Program-made: the position numbers and the translations under genes
Assembly: GCF_009765165.1 (NCBI RefSeq)
Contig: NZ_VLNU01000001.1
Span: 2,283,001 to 2,347,000 of the forward strand
DNA from: Lysobacter panacisoli
GTDB lineage: Bacteria > Pseudomonadota > Gammaproteobacteria > Xanthomonadales > Xanthomonadaceae
Direction: 5' to 3'
Length of the DNA: 64,000 nt
Part shown: piece by piece, positions 9,399-18,789 of the stretch
Layout of the letters: each line of letters opens with the position of its first letter
Position numbering within the stretch: the first letter of the stretch is position 1
Notes under the pieces: generated by a model
What the model saw: the letters and a program-made list of their open reading frames with translations, nothing else
Told to the model about the DNA's origin: nothing
Databases searched by the model: none

Positions 9399-10139
9399 GT
9401 GCAAGGCGTGAACGAGAACCTGGAACAGGCAAGGCCGAAGCGCCGTCGTCGATGGCTGCGCTGGCTGCTGGCGATGCCGCTGCTGTTCGTCGTGGCGAGC
9501 GTCGTGCAGGTGGCGACGTTGCGTTTCGTCGACCCGGCCTTCAGTGCGTTCATGGTATCGCGGCAGCTCGAGGCCTTCGGCGAAGGCGACTGGGGTTTCC
9601 GCATCGCGTACGACTGGCGCGACCTCGACGAGATGTCCTCCAACGTGCCGCTGGCGATGATCGCGTCGGAAGACCAGAACTTCGCCGAGCATTTCGGTTT
9701 CGACCTGAAGGCGATCGAGAAGGCGCGCAAGAACAACGCACGCGGCCGCAAGGTGCGCGGCGGCAGCACCATCAGCCAGCAGACGGCGAAGAACCTGTTC
9801 CTGTGGAGCGGCCGCAGCTACGTGCGCAAGGGCATCGAGGCCTGGTACACGCTGCTGATCGAAGCGCTGTGGCCCAAGCACCGCATCATCGAGGTCTACG
9901 CCAACATCGCCGAGTTCGGCGACGGCGTGTACGGCGCACAGGCCGCGGCGCGTACGTTCTACCGCAAGGACGCCGACCGGCTGACCGCGTCCGAGGCCGC
10001 GCGCATGGCCGCGGTGCTGCCCAGCCCACGCCGTTACAGCATCTCCCGCCCCGGACCGTACGTGCAGCGCCGTTCGCAGGCGATCCAGCGGCAGATGCGT
10101 TCCATCGGCGGCGCCGGATACCTCGAGCGGATCGAGTGA
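9399..10139 (+). CDS. mtgA: Monofunctional peptidoglycan glycosyltransferase
   Basis: About 246 residues. It polymerises lipid II glycan strands at the inner membrane. One N-terminal membrane segment ([23 protein letters not shown]) anchors a GT51 domain. Its motifs are all present: the catalytic Glu in [15 protein letters not shown], the [16 protein letters not shown] motif, the [20 protein letters not shown] motif and the [10 protein letters not shown] motif. The start is uncertain. I chose the GTG at 9399 because GGAG lies 9 bp upstream; GTG 9408 and ATG 9333 are in frame too, but 9333 would overlap the hslO promoter. Confidence 0.9.
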   Translation: MQGVNENLEQARPKRRRRWLRWLLAMPLLFVVASVVQVATLRFVDPAFSAFMVSRQLEAFGEGDWGFRIAYDWRDLDEMSSNVPLAMIASEDQNFAEHFGFDLKAIEKARKNNARGRKVRGGSTISQQTAKNLFLWSGRSYVRKGIEAWYTLLIEALWPKHRIIEVYANIAEFGDGVYGAQAAARTFYRKDADRLTASEAARMAAVLPSPRRYSISRPGPYVQRRSQAIQRQMRSIGGAGYLERIE

Positions 10140-10176
10140 CATGGGCAGTGCCGGGACAAGCGACTACCATCGCCCC

Positions 10177-11205
10177 ATGACCCGCGACCGCCTTGCCATC
10201 GTCATCGCCGCCTACAACGAGGCCCACGCGCTGCCGCTGCTGCAGCCGCGGCTGGCGCGGGTGATGGACGCATTGGCCGACGAGCACGACGTCGATACCA
10301 CCGTGGTCTATATCGACGACGGCAGCGACGACGCGACCTGGTCCGTGCTGCAACGCATGGCCGATGAGGACCGGCGAATCTCGCTGCTGCGCCTGTCGCG
10401 CAACTTCGGCAAGGAAACGGCGATGACCGCGGGCCTGGACCGGGTGGAGGACGGGGCCGCGGCGCTGATCCTCGACGCCGACGGGCAGGATCCGCCGGAA
10501 CTGATCCCGCAGTTCGTCGCCAAGTGGCGCGAAGGCTACGACGACGTGCACGGCACGCGACTGGAACGCGAGGGCGAGGGCTGGTTGAAGCGCACCACTG
10601 CGCACGCGTTCTATCGCGTGATCGGCCGTCTTTCGCAGACACCGATTCCCGCCGACACGGGTGATTTCCGCCTGCTGTCGCCGCGTGCCGTCGCGGCACT
10701 GCGCCAGCTGCGCGAACGCCACCGCTTCATGAAGGGTCTGTTCGGTTGGGTCGGCTACAACCGCGTGGCGATTCCCTACCACCGCGAACCGCGTGCGGCG
10801 GGACGCAGCGCGTTCAACTTCTGGCGACTGTGGAACCTCGCACTGGAAGGCATCACCAGTTTCTCGACGGTACCGCTGCGCCTGGCGACCTACCTGGGCC
10901 TGCTGACCGCGATGGTGGCGTTCGTCTACGGCGTGGTGATCATCGTCAAGGCGCTGTTCTGGGGCGACCGGGTGGCCGGCTGGCCGACGATGATGTCCGT
11001 GATCCTGTTCCTTGGTGGCGTGCAGCTGATCGCACTGGGCCTGATCGGCGAATACCTGGGGCGGCTGTACGAGGAATCCAAGCAGCGCCCGCTGTATCTC
11101 GTCGACACCTGGCTGCCGGGCGCAGGAGTATGCTCGGGGCAAGCCCCAGCGGAAGGAGACGGCCATGCGCACCGTGCGGCAACTGCTCGAAGCCAAAGCG
11201 CCTGA
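10177..11205 (+). CDS. GT2 family glycosyltransferase (GtrB/ArnC/DPM1-like)
   Basis: About 342 residues from ATG 10177 (an in-frame ATG exists at 10141). The cytosolic GT-A domain shows VIAAYNEAHALPLL, IDDGSDDATW and the DXD-type metal site ILDADGQDPPE. The DTGDFRLLS and HRFMKGLFGWVG motifs are typical of polyprenyl-phosphate sugar transferases. Two C-terminal membrane helices (LATYLGLLTAMVAFVYGVVII and MMSVILFLGGVQLIALGLIGEYLG) match the GtrB topology. It probably transfers a hexose to undecaprenyl phosphate for later transfer to surface glycan. No flippase (GtrA) or acceptor transferase is adjacent. The last 41 bp overlap the start of the CBS gene, in a different frame. Confidence 0.9.
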   Translation: MTRDRLAIVIAAYNEAHALPLLQPRLARVMDALADEHDVDTTVVYIDDGSDDATWSVLQRMADEDRRISLLRLSRNFGKETAMTAGLDRVEDGAAALILDADGQDPPELIPQFVAKWREGYDDVHGTRLEREGEGWLKRTTAHAFYRVIGRLSQTPIPADTGDFRLLSPRAVAALRQLRERHRFMKGLFGWVGYNRVAIPYHREPRAAGRSAFNFWRLWNLALEGITSFSTVPLRLATYLGLLTAMVAFVYGVVIIVKALFWGDRVAGWPTMMSVILFLGGVQLIALGLIGEYLGRLYEESKQRPLYLVDTWLPGAGVCSGQAPAEGDGHAHRAATARSQSA

Positions 11206-11593
11206 GGTTTTCGCGATCGGCCCGGACGTGCCGGTCATCGACGCGATCAGGCTCATGGCGGAGAAGCGCATCGGCGCCGTGCTCGTGATCGAGGGCGGAC
11301 GCCTGGTCGGCATCCTTTCCGAGCGCGACTACGCGCGCAAGATCGTGCTGCAGGGACGTTCCTCGGCCGACACGCCGGTTCGCACCATCATGACCTCCCA
11401 GGTGGTCACCGTCGGCCTGGACGAAACCACCGACCACTGCATGCAGATCGTCACCGACAAGCGCATCCGCCACTTGCCGGTCGTGCACAACGAACAGGTG
11501 CTCGGGGTGGTGTCGATCGGCGACCTGGTGAAGGCGGTGATCGAGGACCAGCAGCTCGAACTCGACCAGCTGCAGCGCTACATCGCCAGTTGA
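11165..11593 (+). CDS. Two-CBS-domain protein
   Basis: 142 residues. It is almost entirely a pair of CBS motifs (about residues 8-62 and 73-128): VPVIDAIRLMAEKRIGAVLVIEGGRLVGILSERD, then VTVGLDETTDHCMQIVTDKRIRHLPVV..VLGVVSIGDLVK. Such Bateman modules bind adenine nucleotides and, as stand-alone proteins, act as energy sensors by docking on partner enzymes. GGAAGGAG sits 6-10 bp before the ATG. The gene starts inside the 3' end of the glycosyltransferase gene, so the two are probably co-transcribed. It is convergent with the AsmA gene, 19 bp apart. Confidence 0.9.
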   Translation: MRTVRQLLEAKAPEVFAIGPDVPVIDAIRLMAEKRIGAVLVIEGGRLVGILSERDYARKIVLQGRSSADTPVRTIMTSQVVTVGLDETTDHCMQIVTDKRIRHLPVVHNEQVLGVVSIGDLVKAVIEDQQLELDQLQRYIAS

Positions 11594-11612
11594 TCGCTCC
11601 TGCGCGACGCGC

Positions 11613-13556
11613 TCACTTCGCGTAGCGTCCGCCGCAGCCCGAATCCTCGCCCGGCCCGGTTTCCAGCGTCGCCAGCAGCGCCGCCGGCGGCGTGATCGTC
11701 GCCAGCGTGAGCGCTATCGCGCCGCGCAGGCCGACCCCGGCCAGGTCCGGATGCACCTTCGGCTGACGGAACGTGCCATCCACCCGCAGCGGTGTGCGGA
11801 ACACCAGCAGGCTGCGGTCCTTCGGACGGGGACGGATGGTGAGGTCCAGCGTCTCCTCGCGCAGGTTCACGGTTCCGGAGCCGACCAGGATCGTGTCGCT
11901 GGTGTCGAAGGCGAGCGAGCGCGCCGTCATCACGCCATCGTCCACCGCGAAATCCGCGAACGCGCAGCGCACCGGTATCTGCCGGTCGCCGCCGAGCTTG
12001 AACTTGATGATCTCCGCCAGGTCGATGCCGGCCATCTCCATCAGCAGGTTGCTGATGCGGCCGCGACCCATGCCCAGCACCACGCTGCCATCGCTGCTGC
12101 CGAGCATGCCGGCGATCGAGTTGCCGGTACCGTCGAGCGCGACGCGCCCGCCGACCTTGCCGATCGCGTTCTGCGCCAGCTCCACCTTCGGCAGCAGCTT
12201 GCCGAGAGTGAGTCCGGCGATATCGGCTTCGGCGCGCGTGCGGATGGTGCTGGTGCGCGCGTCCATGCGGATGCGCGAACGGATGTCGCCGTCGGCGACG
12301 CCGAAGTTGAGCGGTTCCAGCCTTAGCAGGCCGTTGTCGAGGAACAGGTGCGCATCCATGTCGTCCAGCGGAAGGCTCGGCGCGTTGATGCGCGTCGCGC
12401 GCAGGCGCACGTCGGCGTCCATCGCACGCAGCTTCTCCAGCTCGTAGGGTTTCGTGGGCAACAGTCGGCCGCTGGCTTCCTGCTTCGCCGCCTTGGTCGA
12501 CTGCTCCGCGTTTGCGGTCTCGCCGCGACCGGTTTGCGGCGCGCCGCCGACGAAACCGGACAGGTCGTCGAGGTCGAGCCGTTTGGAGGTCAGGTCCGCA
12601 CGCAGGAACAGGCGCTCGCCCGCGGTGTCGACGCTGGCGTCGCCGTGCATGTCGCTGTCGCCGATGCGTCCGTCGAAATCGCGGTAGTGCCAGACTTCGC
12701 CTTCGCGACTGAAACGTCCGTCGAGCGCGTAGGGCGGCGTCGATGGAATCGCCAGGCCCAGCAGCGGATACAGGTCGGCCATGTCGCGACCCGACAGGCG
12801 CATCTGCAGATCGAAGCCGCGCAATCGCAGCGGATCTAGCAGCGTGCCGCGCGCGTGCGCGCTGGTCGCGCCCGCATTGGCGCGCACGTCGATGCGGTAG
12901 GGCGCCTCGCGATCGCGCAACAGCAGCGGCGAGGCCGCGCTGCCCTGCAACTTGAACGCATTGCCCTTCCACAATCCGCCACCGACGACCGCCACCGGCG
13001 CAGAGGCATCGCGCTGTTGCGCGCGCTGGCTACTCACGCCGATGCGGATGTCGGTACGTTGGGGGGCGTCGAAGAAACGCACGAAGCCGCGGTCGATGTC
13101 GACGCGGCGGAACTGCATGCGGCCTTCGCCCTGTTCGCCGAACACCCAGTTGCCATCGCCACCCTTCGGGTTGGTTTCCAGCAGCAGGCGCGGGCGATCG
13201 AGACGGATCAATGGCAGCAACACCTGGCCGCGAAACAGCGGACGCAGCGCGATGCCGAGCTCGGCGCGATCCGCGGAGGCCATCACCGGATCGCGCGACC
13301 ACGATGCGTTGCCGAAACGCACGCGTTCGGCCGACACCACCGGCGTCCACCCCAGATCGACATCGAGATCGCCGCCGATGTCGAAACTGCGGCCGGTGCG
13401 CGCTTCGACCTGGCGTTCGACGATGCCCTTGAACCAGTTCCAGTCCCAGATCGCGATCAGCAGTGCGACCAGCAACGCGACGATGCCGATGGCCGTGAGC
13501 GCCGGGTGACGATGGAACCACCGGCTGCGATGCGGAGGGGCCGTACGCGTGGACAT
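11613..13556 (-). CDS. AsmA family protein
   Basis: 647 residues. AsmA-like proteins are inner-membrane-anchored, periplasm-spanning proteins linked to phospholipid transport and outer-membrane assembly. One N-terminal membrane helix (TAIGIVALLVALLIAIWDW) follows a basic, Pro/His-rich cytosolic tail. The AsmA N-region (WFKGIVERQVEARTGRSFDIGGDLDVDLGWTPVV) comes next, then a long beta-rich region. The C-terminal AsmA domain includes KVELAQNAIGKVGGRVALDGTG and LDLTIRPRPKDRSLLVF. It ends with CGGRYAK. A low-complexity insert near residues 345-365 (GRGETANAEQSTKAAKQEAS) is likely a flexible loop. Confidence 0.9.
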   Translation of the reverse strand: MSTRTAPPHRSRWFHRHPALTAIGIVALLVALLIAIWDWNWFKGIVERQVEARTGRSFDIGGDLDVDLGWTPVVSAERVRFGNASWSRDPVMASADRAELGIALRPLFRGQVLLPLIRLDRPRLLLETNPKGGDGNWVFGEQGEGRMQFRRVDIDRGFVRFFDAPQRTDIRIGVSSQRAQQRDASAPVAVVGGGLWKGNAFKLQGSAASPLLLRDREAPYRIDVRANAGATSAHARGTLLDPLRLRGFDLQMRLSGRDMADLYPLLGLAIPSTPPYALDGRFSREGEVWHYRDFDGRIGDSDMHGDASVDTAGERLFLRADLTSKRLDLDDLSGFVGGAPQTGRGETANAEQSTKAAKQEASGRLLPTKPYELEKLRAMDADVRLRATRINAPSLPLDDMDAHLFLDNGLLRLEPLNFGVADGDIRSRIRMDARTSTIRTRAEADIAGLTLGKLLPKVELAQNAIGKVGGRVALDGTGNSIAGMLGSSDGSVVLGMGRGRISNLLMEMAGIDLAEIIKFKLGGDRQIPVRCAFADFAVDDGVMTARSLAFDTSDTILVGSGTVNLREETLDLTIRPRPKDRSLLVFRTPLRVDGTFRQPKVHPDLAGVGLRGAIALTLATITPPAALLATLETGPGEDSGCGGRYAK

Positions 13557-13717
13557 GCGCTCACTCCCGGCCGCGGGGCCGGAGGCGCTGCACTACAGGC
13601 TGTGTGTTTCCGGAGTTCGAACCGGGCACCGCGCGCGTCCGTCATGGATTCGATTCCACCATCGACGCACGGCGGTCAAGCGAAAGTGAATGCGTTGTAT
13701 GCAGTTCAGCTGTGCAT

Positions 13718-14419
13718 TCAGCCCGGGATGATGCTGCCCGGCGTGAGCACCTGCGCGAACACCGCGACGTAATGGCATACGCTGCCTGCGACCACGAACA
13801 GATGCCAGATCGCATGCGAATACGGCAGCGCCGGCCGGTGGTAGAAGACCGTGCCCAGCGTGTAGAACAGGCCGCCCGCGAACAGCCAGCCCATCGTCCA
13901 GCCGTCGAGCGCGCCGAGCATCGGCTCGATCGCCACCACCACCAGCCAGCCCATCGCGATGTAGATCGACGTGGACAGCAGCTTGAAGCGGCCGGTGTAG
14001 AACAGCTTGAACACCACGCCGGCGACGGCGAGCGTCCAGATCGCCGCGAACAGTCCCCAGCCCCACGGGCCGCGCAGGCCGATCAGCGTGAACGGGGTGT
14101 ACGTGCCGGCGATCAGCAGGTAGATCGCGCAATGGTCGAATACCTTCAGGCGCGCCTTGGCGATCGGATGCTGGATCGCGTGGTACAGCGTGGACGCGAG
14201 GTAGAGCAGCAGCAGGCAGATGCCGAACACGATCGCGCCGGCGAGTTGCCAGCCGTCGCCGTACAGCGCGGCGAGCGTGATCAGCACGGCACCGCCGGCG
14301 AGTGCCGCGGTCGCACCGAGTCCGTGGGTCAGCGCGTTGAAGAACTCCTCGCGCAGCGAATGCTGTCCGTGCGGAATGCCGGACAGGGAACCGTCTTCGA
14401 CGGAATGTGCGGGGGACAT
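13718..14419 (-). CDS. Hemolysin III family membrane protein (YqfA/TrhA, PAQR-like)
   Basis: 233 residues from the ATG at 14419 (MSPAHSVEDGSLSG); longer frames start upstream but lack membrane-protein character. Seven membrane helices. Family signatures are SLREEFFNALTHGLGATAALAGG (first His), LYHAIQHPIAKARLKVFDHCAIYLLIAGTYTPF (second metal-type His pair), and the last helix YSHAIWHLFVVAGSVCHYVAV, giving the conserved H/D metal site of the PAQR superfamily. In E. coli the related TrhA is linked to membrane energy and lipid homeostasis; haemolysis is doubtful as the natural role. It is single and has no operon partner. Confidence 0.9.
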   Translation of the reverse strand: MSPAHSVEDGSLSGIPHGQHSLREEFFNALTHGLGATAALAGGAVLITLAALYGDGWQLAGAIVFGICLLLLYLASTLYHAIQHPIAKARLKVFDHCAIYLLIAGTYTPFTLIGLRGPWGWGLFAAIWTLAVAGVVFKLFYTGRFKLLSTSIYIAMGWLVVVAIEPMLGALDGWTMGWLFAGGLFYTLGTVFYHRPALPYSHAIWHLFVVAGSVCHYVAVFAQVLTPGSIIPG

Positions 14420-14531
14420 GGCCCGAGCATGGTAGCGCAGGCTGGAGCAATTACTCTGATCTGCGTCATGTCCCGCCTGCCGGATCGCGGCGTTGTGATC
14501 CCGGCCGCAGAACGGCGCGGGCCGCCGGCGT

Positions 14532-14804
14532 TCACGCGGCCATGACACGCCACAGCGCGACGAGTGCGATCAGCTGTGCCGCGACGATCAACGCGATCGC
14601 GCGGCGGAACGACGGCTTGGCGGTCTTGTGGCGGAACACCCGCATCGCCAGCAGTGCGCCCGGCGATCCGCCGAGCAGGGCGAACGCGAGCAGCGTGCGT
14701 TCCGGAATACGCCGGCGAGGACCGCCGGAGATGGCCTTGTCGTAGCCGTACAGCAGCGCGGTGGCGACGTTCAACGCCAGCCACCACGCGAGCCAGGCCG
14801 GCAT
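14532..14804 (-). CDS. DUF1294 family small membrane protein
   Basis: 90 residues. The start codon overlaps the prfC stop by one base (TGATG), showing translational coupling. Features are an N-terminal helix (AWLAWWLALNVATALLYGYDK), the DUF1294 core with its charged motif RRRIPERTLLAFALLGGSPGALLAMRVFRHKTAKPSF, and a last helix (AIALIVAAQLIALVALW). The function is unknown. Some longer family members carry an N-terminal cold-shock domain, but this one has only the membrane part. Being last in the prfC transcript, it may simply share expression. Confidence 0.9.
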   Translation of the reverse strand: MPAWLAWWLALNVATALLYGYDKAISGGPRRRIPERTLLAFALLGGSPGALLAMRVFRHKTAKPSFRRAIALIVAAQLIALVALWRVMAA

Positions 14805-16408
14805 CAGTCGAACGACGTTGCGTGCGAGTGTTCGCGCGTGGCGAGGAACTGCACGTCCGGCGCGCGTTCCTGGGCCAGCTGGAGGTTCACGCGCGTCGGC
14901 GCCAGGTAGACCAGCTCGCCGGCCGCGTCGAGCGAGAGGTTCATCGCGTTCTTGTCGCGGAACTCCTCCAGCTTCTTCTCGTTGTCGCAGCGGATCCAGC
15001 GCGCCGTGGCGACGCTGACCTGCTCGAAGCTGGCGTCCACGCCGTACTCGTCCTTCAGGCGGTAGGCGACCACGTCGAACTGCAGCACGCCGACCGCGCC
15101 AAGGATCAGGTCGTTGCTCATCAGCGGGCGGAAGAACTGCGTCGCGCCTTCCTCCGACAGCTGGGCCAGGCCCTTCTGCAGCTGCTTGAGCTTGAGCGGA
15201 TCGCGCAGGCGCGCGCGGCGGAACAGTTCCGGGGCGAAGTTCGGGATGCCGGTGAAGCCCAGCGACTCGCCCTCGGTGAAGCTGTCGCCGATGGAGATGG
15301 TGCCGTGGTTGTGGATGCCGATGACGTCGCCCGGCCACGCGCTCTCGGCGATCTCGCGATCGCTGGCCATGAAGGTCAGCGCGTTGGCCAGCTTCACTTC
15401 CTTGCCGGTGCGCACGTGGAAGGCCTTCATGCCCGCGCTGAACTGGCCCGAACACACGCGCATGAATGCCACGCGGTCGCGGTGCTGCGGATCCATGTTG
15501 GCCTGGATCTTGAACACGAAGCCGGTCAGCTTGGGCTCGTACGCGGCGACTTCGCGCGAGGTCGTCGCGCGCGGCCGGGGCGAGGGCGCGTTCTCGACGA
15601 AGAAGTCGAGCAGCAGCTGCACGCCGAAGTTGTTCACGGCCGAACCGAAGAACACCGGCGTCTGTTCGCCGGCGAGGTACTTGGCGAGATCGAACGGATG
15701 CGAGGCGCCTTCCACCAGTTCCAGCTCGTCGCGCAGTTCCTGCAGCATCTGCGTGCCGATGCGCGCCTCCAGCGCCGGATCGTCGATCGAGGCGAAGATG
15801 GTCGAGTCCTGGCGGGTGAAGTTGCGGCCCTGTTCGTACAGGTGCACCTCGCCAGTGACCAGGTGGACCACGCCCTTCAGGCGCTGGCCCATGCCGATCG
15901 GCCAGGTGATCGGCGCGCACTGGATCTTCAGCACGCTCTCCACTTCGTCCAGCAGGTCGATCGGGTTCTTGCCCTCGCGGTCGAGCTTGTTGATGAAGGT
16001 CATGATCGGCGTGTCGCGCAGGCGGCACACCTCCATCAGCTTGATCGTGCGTTCCTCGACGCCCTTGGCCACGTCGATGACCATCAGCGCCGAATCGACC
16101 GCGGTCAGCACGCGGTAGGTGTCCTCGCCGAAGTCGGCGTGGCCGGGGGTGTCGAGCAGGTTGACGATGCGGCCCTCGTAGGGGAACTGCATCACCGAGC
16201 TGGTCACCGAGATGCCGCGCTCCTTTTCCAGCGCCATCCAGTCGGACGTCGCGTGGCGCGCGGCCTTGCGACCCTTGACCGAGCCGGCCATCTGGATCGC
16301 ACCGCCGAACAGCAGCAGCTTTTCGGTGAGCGTGGTCTTGCCCGCGTCGGGGTGCGAGATGATCGCGAACGTGCGGCGGCGGGCGGCTTCGAGGGAAACG
16401 TCGGACAT
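14804..16408 (-). CDS. prfC: Peptide chain release factor 3
   Basis: 534 residues, the normal RF3 length. RF3 is a GTPase that recycles RF1/RF2 from the ribosome after peptide release. The G domain is intact: G1 at [13 protein letters not shown] (residues 18-30), G3 in [17 protein letters not shown]4 in [12 protein letters not shown]. Domain 2 ([22 protein letters not shown]) and the RF3-specific C-terminal domain follow ([25 protein letters not shown]). It heads a two-gene unit with the DUF1294 protein. Confidence 0.97.
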   Translation of the reverse strand: MSDVSLEAARRRTFAIISHPDAGKTTLTEKLLLFGGAIQMAGSVKGRKAARHATSDWMALEKERGISVTSSVMQFPYEGRIVNLLDTPGHADFGEDTYRVLTAVDSALMVIDVAKGVEERTIKLMEVCRLRDTPIMTFINKLDREGKNPIDLLDEVESVLKIQCAPITWPIGMGQRLKGVVHLVTGEVHLYEQGRNFTRQDSTIFASIDDPALEARIGTQMLQELRDELELVEGASHPFDLAKYLAGEQTPVFFGSAVNNFGVQLLLDFFVENAPSPRPRATTSREVAAYEPKLTGFVFKIQANMDPQHRDRVAFMRVCSGQFSAGMKAFHVRTGKEVKLANALTFMASDREIAESAWPGDVIGIHNHGTISIGDSFTEGESLGFTGIPNFAPELFRRARLRDPLKLKQLQKGLAQLSEEGATQFFRPLMSNDLILGAVGVLQFDVVAYRLKDEYGVDASFEQVSVATARWIRCDNEKKLEEFRDKNAMNLSLDAAGELVYLAPTRVNLQLAQERAPDVQFLATREHSHATSFD

Positions 16409-16623
16409 GGACGGCGGGCGCGAACGGGCCGGGGGCCGGTGCGCGGAATGGATGGCGGGAATGGCCCGGGATTATACGCGGCCCGGGAAACCCGGCCGGC
16501 CCGGCCCTCGGAGGCGGCCCCGGTCGCGGTGCCCGGACCGGAAATGTGCGCGAGTTGGCAGTTCGGGGTTCGCCTGCCGATTGCCCCTAAAGGGTCGGCG
16601 TTCGCGGCCGCTACCTGCCCTGA

Positions 16624-17730
16624 ATGTCCGGTCTTGCAGGGGGCGGTGTGCGCATTGTCATTGTGGGTGAGGATGCCGGCCGCGCCGGTGAGTTCGAAGA
16701 GTCGCTGTCCTATTTCGACCTGGACTGGGACGTGCGCTGGCTGTCCGAGCCCGATTCCGCCCTGTCGCCCGGCGAGCCGGTCGACGTCTTCCTGTGCGGC
16801 CTGCGCCTGGGCGTAGTGCCCGGCCCGGTGCTGCTGTCGCAGGTCGCGGCGCTGCATCCGCAGGCCGTACGCATCCTGCTGCTCGACCAGGACCAGGACA
16901 GCGGCATGCTGCAGGGCCTGGACTGCGCGCACCGCCTGCTCTCGCGACCGCTCGACGCAGGTGAGCTGATCGAAGCCATCGACAGCGTGGCCGAGCTGCG
17001 CCAGGTGCTGGGCAACGATGAGCTCAAGCAGACCGTCGGCCGCGTCGGCTCGCTGCCGCCGCCGCCGCGCCTGTACCTCGAACTGAGCCGCCTGCTGCGC
17101 GATCCGGACGCGAGCAACGCGGCGATCGCGCAGATGCTCTCGCAGGACCCGGCGATCGTCGCCAAGGTGCTGCGCCTGTGCAATTCGGCGTACTTCTCCG
17201 GCGGTCGCGAGATCACCGACATCCGCGCCGCGGTCACCCGCCTTGGCCACCAGACGCTGCTGCGGCTCGTGCTGGCCAGCGAGGCCTTCGGTCCGACCCA
17301 GCTCGCCGGCAAGGAGCGCGAGGCGATCCAGGACCGCGCGCTGCGCACCTCGCGCCTGGCGCGTCGCCTGCTCGCCGGCCCGAGCGCCGAACTCGCCGCC
17401 ACGGCCGGTCTGCTCGCCGAAGTCGGTCGCCTGCTGCCGGGCGTGTCGGACGGTTCGGAAGGTTCGATCGGCCCGCACTACGCCGAAGCCGGCGCATACC
17501 TGCTCGGTCTGTGGGGCCTGCCGATGCCGATCGTCGAAGGCGTCGCCTTCCAGCATCGCCCGGGCCGCCGACGCTCCGGCGGTTTCTGGGTCGCCGGTGC
17601 CGTGCACGTCGCGTCGTCGCTGGTCGCCGGTACGCCGGTGGACGAGGCCTACCTGCGCAACGTCGGCGTGCACGAACGCCTGGCGCAGTGGCGCGACATG
17701 GTCGAACCGGCCGCGCAGGAAGCGGCCTGA
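16624..17730 (+). CDS. Degenerate receiver domain fused to an HDOD domain (signalling protein)
   Basis: 368 residues from ATG 16624; GTG at 16648 is an equally good start, just before the first strand (RIVIVGED). Residues about 9-125 look like a response-regulator receiver fold, but the phospho-acceptor Asp position reads VDVFLCGLRLG, so phosphorylation is unlikely. Residues about 140-340 are an HDOD domain (SLPPPPRLYLELSRLLRDPDASNAAIAQMLSQDPAIVAKVLRLCNSAYF), a catalytically dead HD relative used in Xanthomonadaceae and Vibrio signalling and motility. It is transcribed alone, divergent from prfC across 215 bp that contain no other gene. Confidence 0.9.
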   Translation: MSGLAGGGVRIVIVGEDAGRAGEFEESLSYFDLDWDVRWLSEPDSALSPGEPVDVFLCGLRLGVVPGPVLLSQVAALHPQAVRILLLDQDQDSGMLQGLDCAHRLLSRPLDAGELIEAIDSVAELRQVLGNDELKQTVGRVGSLPPPPRLYLELSRLLRDPDASNAAIAQMLSQDPAIVAKVLRLCNSAYFSGGREITDIRAAVTRLGHQTLLRLVLASEAFGPTQLAGKEREAIQDRALRTSRLARRLLAGPSAELAATAGLLAEVGRLLPGVSDGSEGSIGPHYAEAGAYLLGLWGLPMPIVEGVAFQHRPGRRRSGGFWVAGAVHVASSLVAGTPVDEAYLRNVGVHERLAQWRDMVEPAAQEAA

Positions 17731-17755
17731 TCGATCGCCCGCATCGCCGGACGCC

Positions 17756-18781
17756 TCACGCTTCGACCTGGAGCGAGAACGCGTCCGGCGCCAGCGACGA
17801 CAGGAACTGCCGCGCGTCGAACGCTTCGCCGGCCGAACGCGCGCCCGGCGCACCCTCGCCGCCTGCCACCACGCGCTCCATCGCTTCCACGATCAACGGC
17901 GCGCTGACCGCGTAGATATCGCGTCCCTGCACGCGCGCGCCGCGCTGTTGGCCGTTGCGCTGCACCTGCACGTCGAGCACGAAGGTCTGCGCGGAGCGGC
18001 CGTGTTCGTCCGACGCGACCGGCGCCGGCGTGCCCGGATCGCGCAGGTCGCGCAGCGGCGTCTGGTTCATGTACGAACGCACGTTCTCGGCACGCAGGTG
18101 CCGGGCGATCGAAACGATCTCCGACAGCGTCAGCAGCACGACTTCCTGTTCGCCCAGCGGCGAGGGGAACCGCCATTGCCGCGTCGGCGCCGGATCGGGC
18201 AGTTCGCTCAGCGCGCCGTCCGCGACGATCCAGCGACGCCAGTGGTTGCGCGCGCCGGTGACGCGCGTACCGCCCGTGGGATGCCAGCTGTCCAGCCCGA
18301 CGGCGATATCGATGGACTCCGCGTCCGGCCAGTCGCCGAGCGCCGCAGTGGCGAGCAGGTCGGCCAACGCGCCGTAGAACGCGACCGATGGCATCGCCAC
18401 GATGCCTGCTTCGCGCACGCGTTCGCCGTAGTGTTCGAACACGTCGAACGCCGCGCGCTGTTCGGCGCTGGTGTCGAAGTAGTGGATGCCTGCACGCATC
18501 GCCGCTTCCAGCACTGGACCCGTGGTGTCCATGAACGGCCCCGCCGCGTTGATCACCGCGACCGTACCGTCGAGCGCGCGATCGAGCTCGCGCGGCTGCG
18601 CCACGTCGGCGATGCGTCCCTCGATGCCGGGAAATCGTGCGAGCAGCTCGGCGAGCTTGCCCGCATCGCGCCCGCAGGCGATGGGTTGCCATCCGCGCCG
18701 CAGCAGTTCGGCGACGATGAAACGCCCGGTGTGGCCATAGGCTCCGTATACCGCGACGGCGCCCTTGTTCGATGCGTCCAT
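17756..18781 (-). CDS. Saccharopine dehydrogenase-like NAD(P)-binding protein
   Basis: 341 residues from the ATG at 18781 (MDASNKGAVAVYGAYGHTG). The N-terminal Rossmann fold is clear: VAVYGAYGHTGRFIVAELLRRGW with the GxxGxxG turn, then INAAGPFMDTTGPVLEAAMRAGIHYFDTSAE, a hallmark of the saccharopine-dehydrogenase/trans-acting enoyl-reductase group. The C-terminal half (LTLSEIVSIARHLRAENVRSY) is less conserved. The substrate is unknown. It is last in a four-gene minus-strand cluster, 8 bp after the alpha/beta hydrolase, so the two are probably co-translated and may act in one pathway. Confidence 0.88.
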   Translation of the reverse strand: MDASNKGAVAVYGAYGHTGRFIVAELLRRGWQPIACGRDAGKLAELLARFPGIEGRIADVAQPRELDRALDGTVAVINAAGPFMDTTGPVLEAAMRAGIHYFDTSAEQRAAFDVFEHYGERVREAGIVAMPSVAFYGALADLLATAALGDWPDAESIDIAVGLDSWHPTGGTRVTGARNHWRRWIVADGALSELPDPAPTRQWRFPSPLGEQEVVLLTLSEIVSIARHLRAENVRSYMNQTPLRDLRDPGTPAPVASDEHGRSAQTFVLDVQVQRNGQQRGARVQGRDIYAVSAPLIVEAMERVVAGGEGAPGARSAGEAFDARQFLSSLAPDAFSLQVEA

Positions 18782-18789
18782 GTGATCTC

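Noticed and set aside
13605..13680. TTCGAAC and TTCGATTCCACCA words that look like tRNA T-arm or tmRNA ends
   Set aside because: The flanking bases do not form 5-bp T stems, and no acceptor or anticodon arm can be built on either strand.
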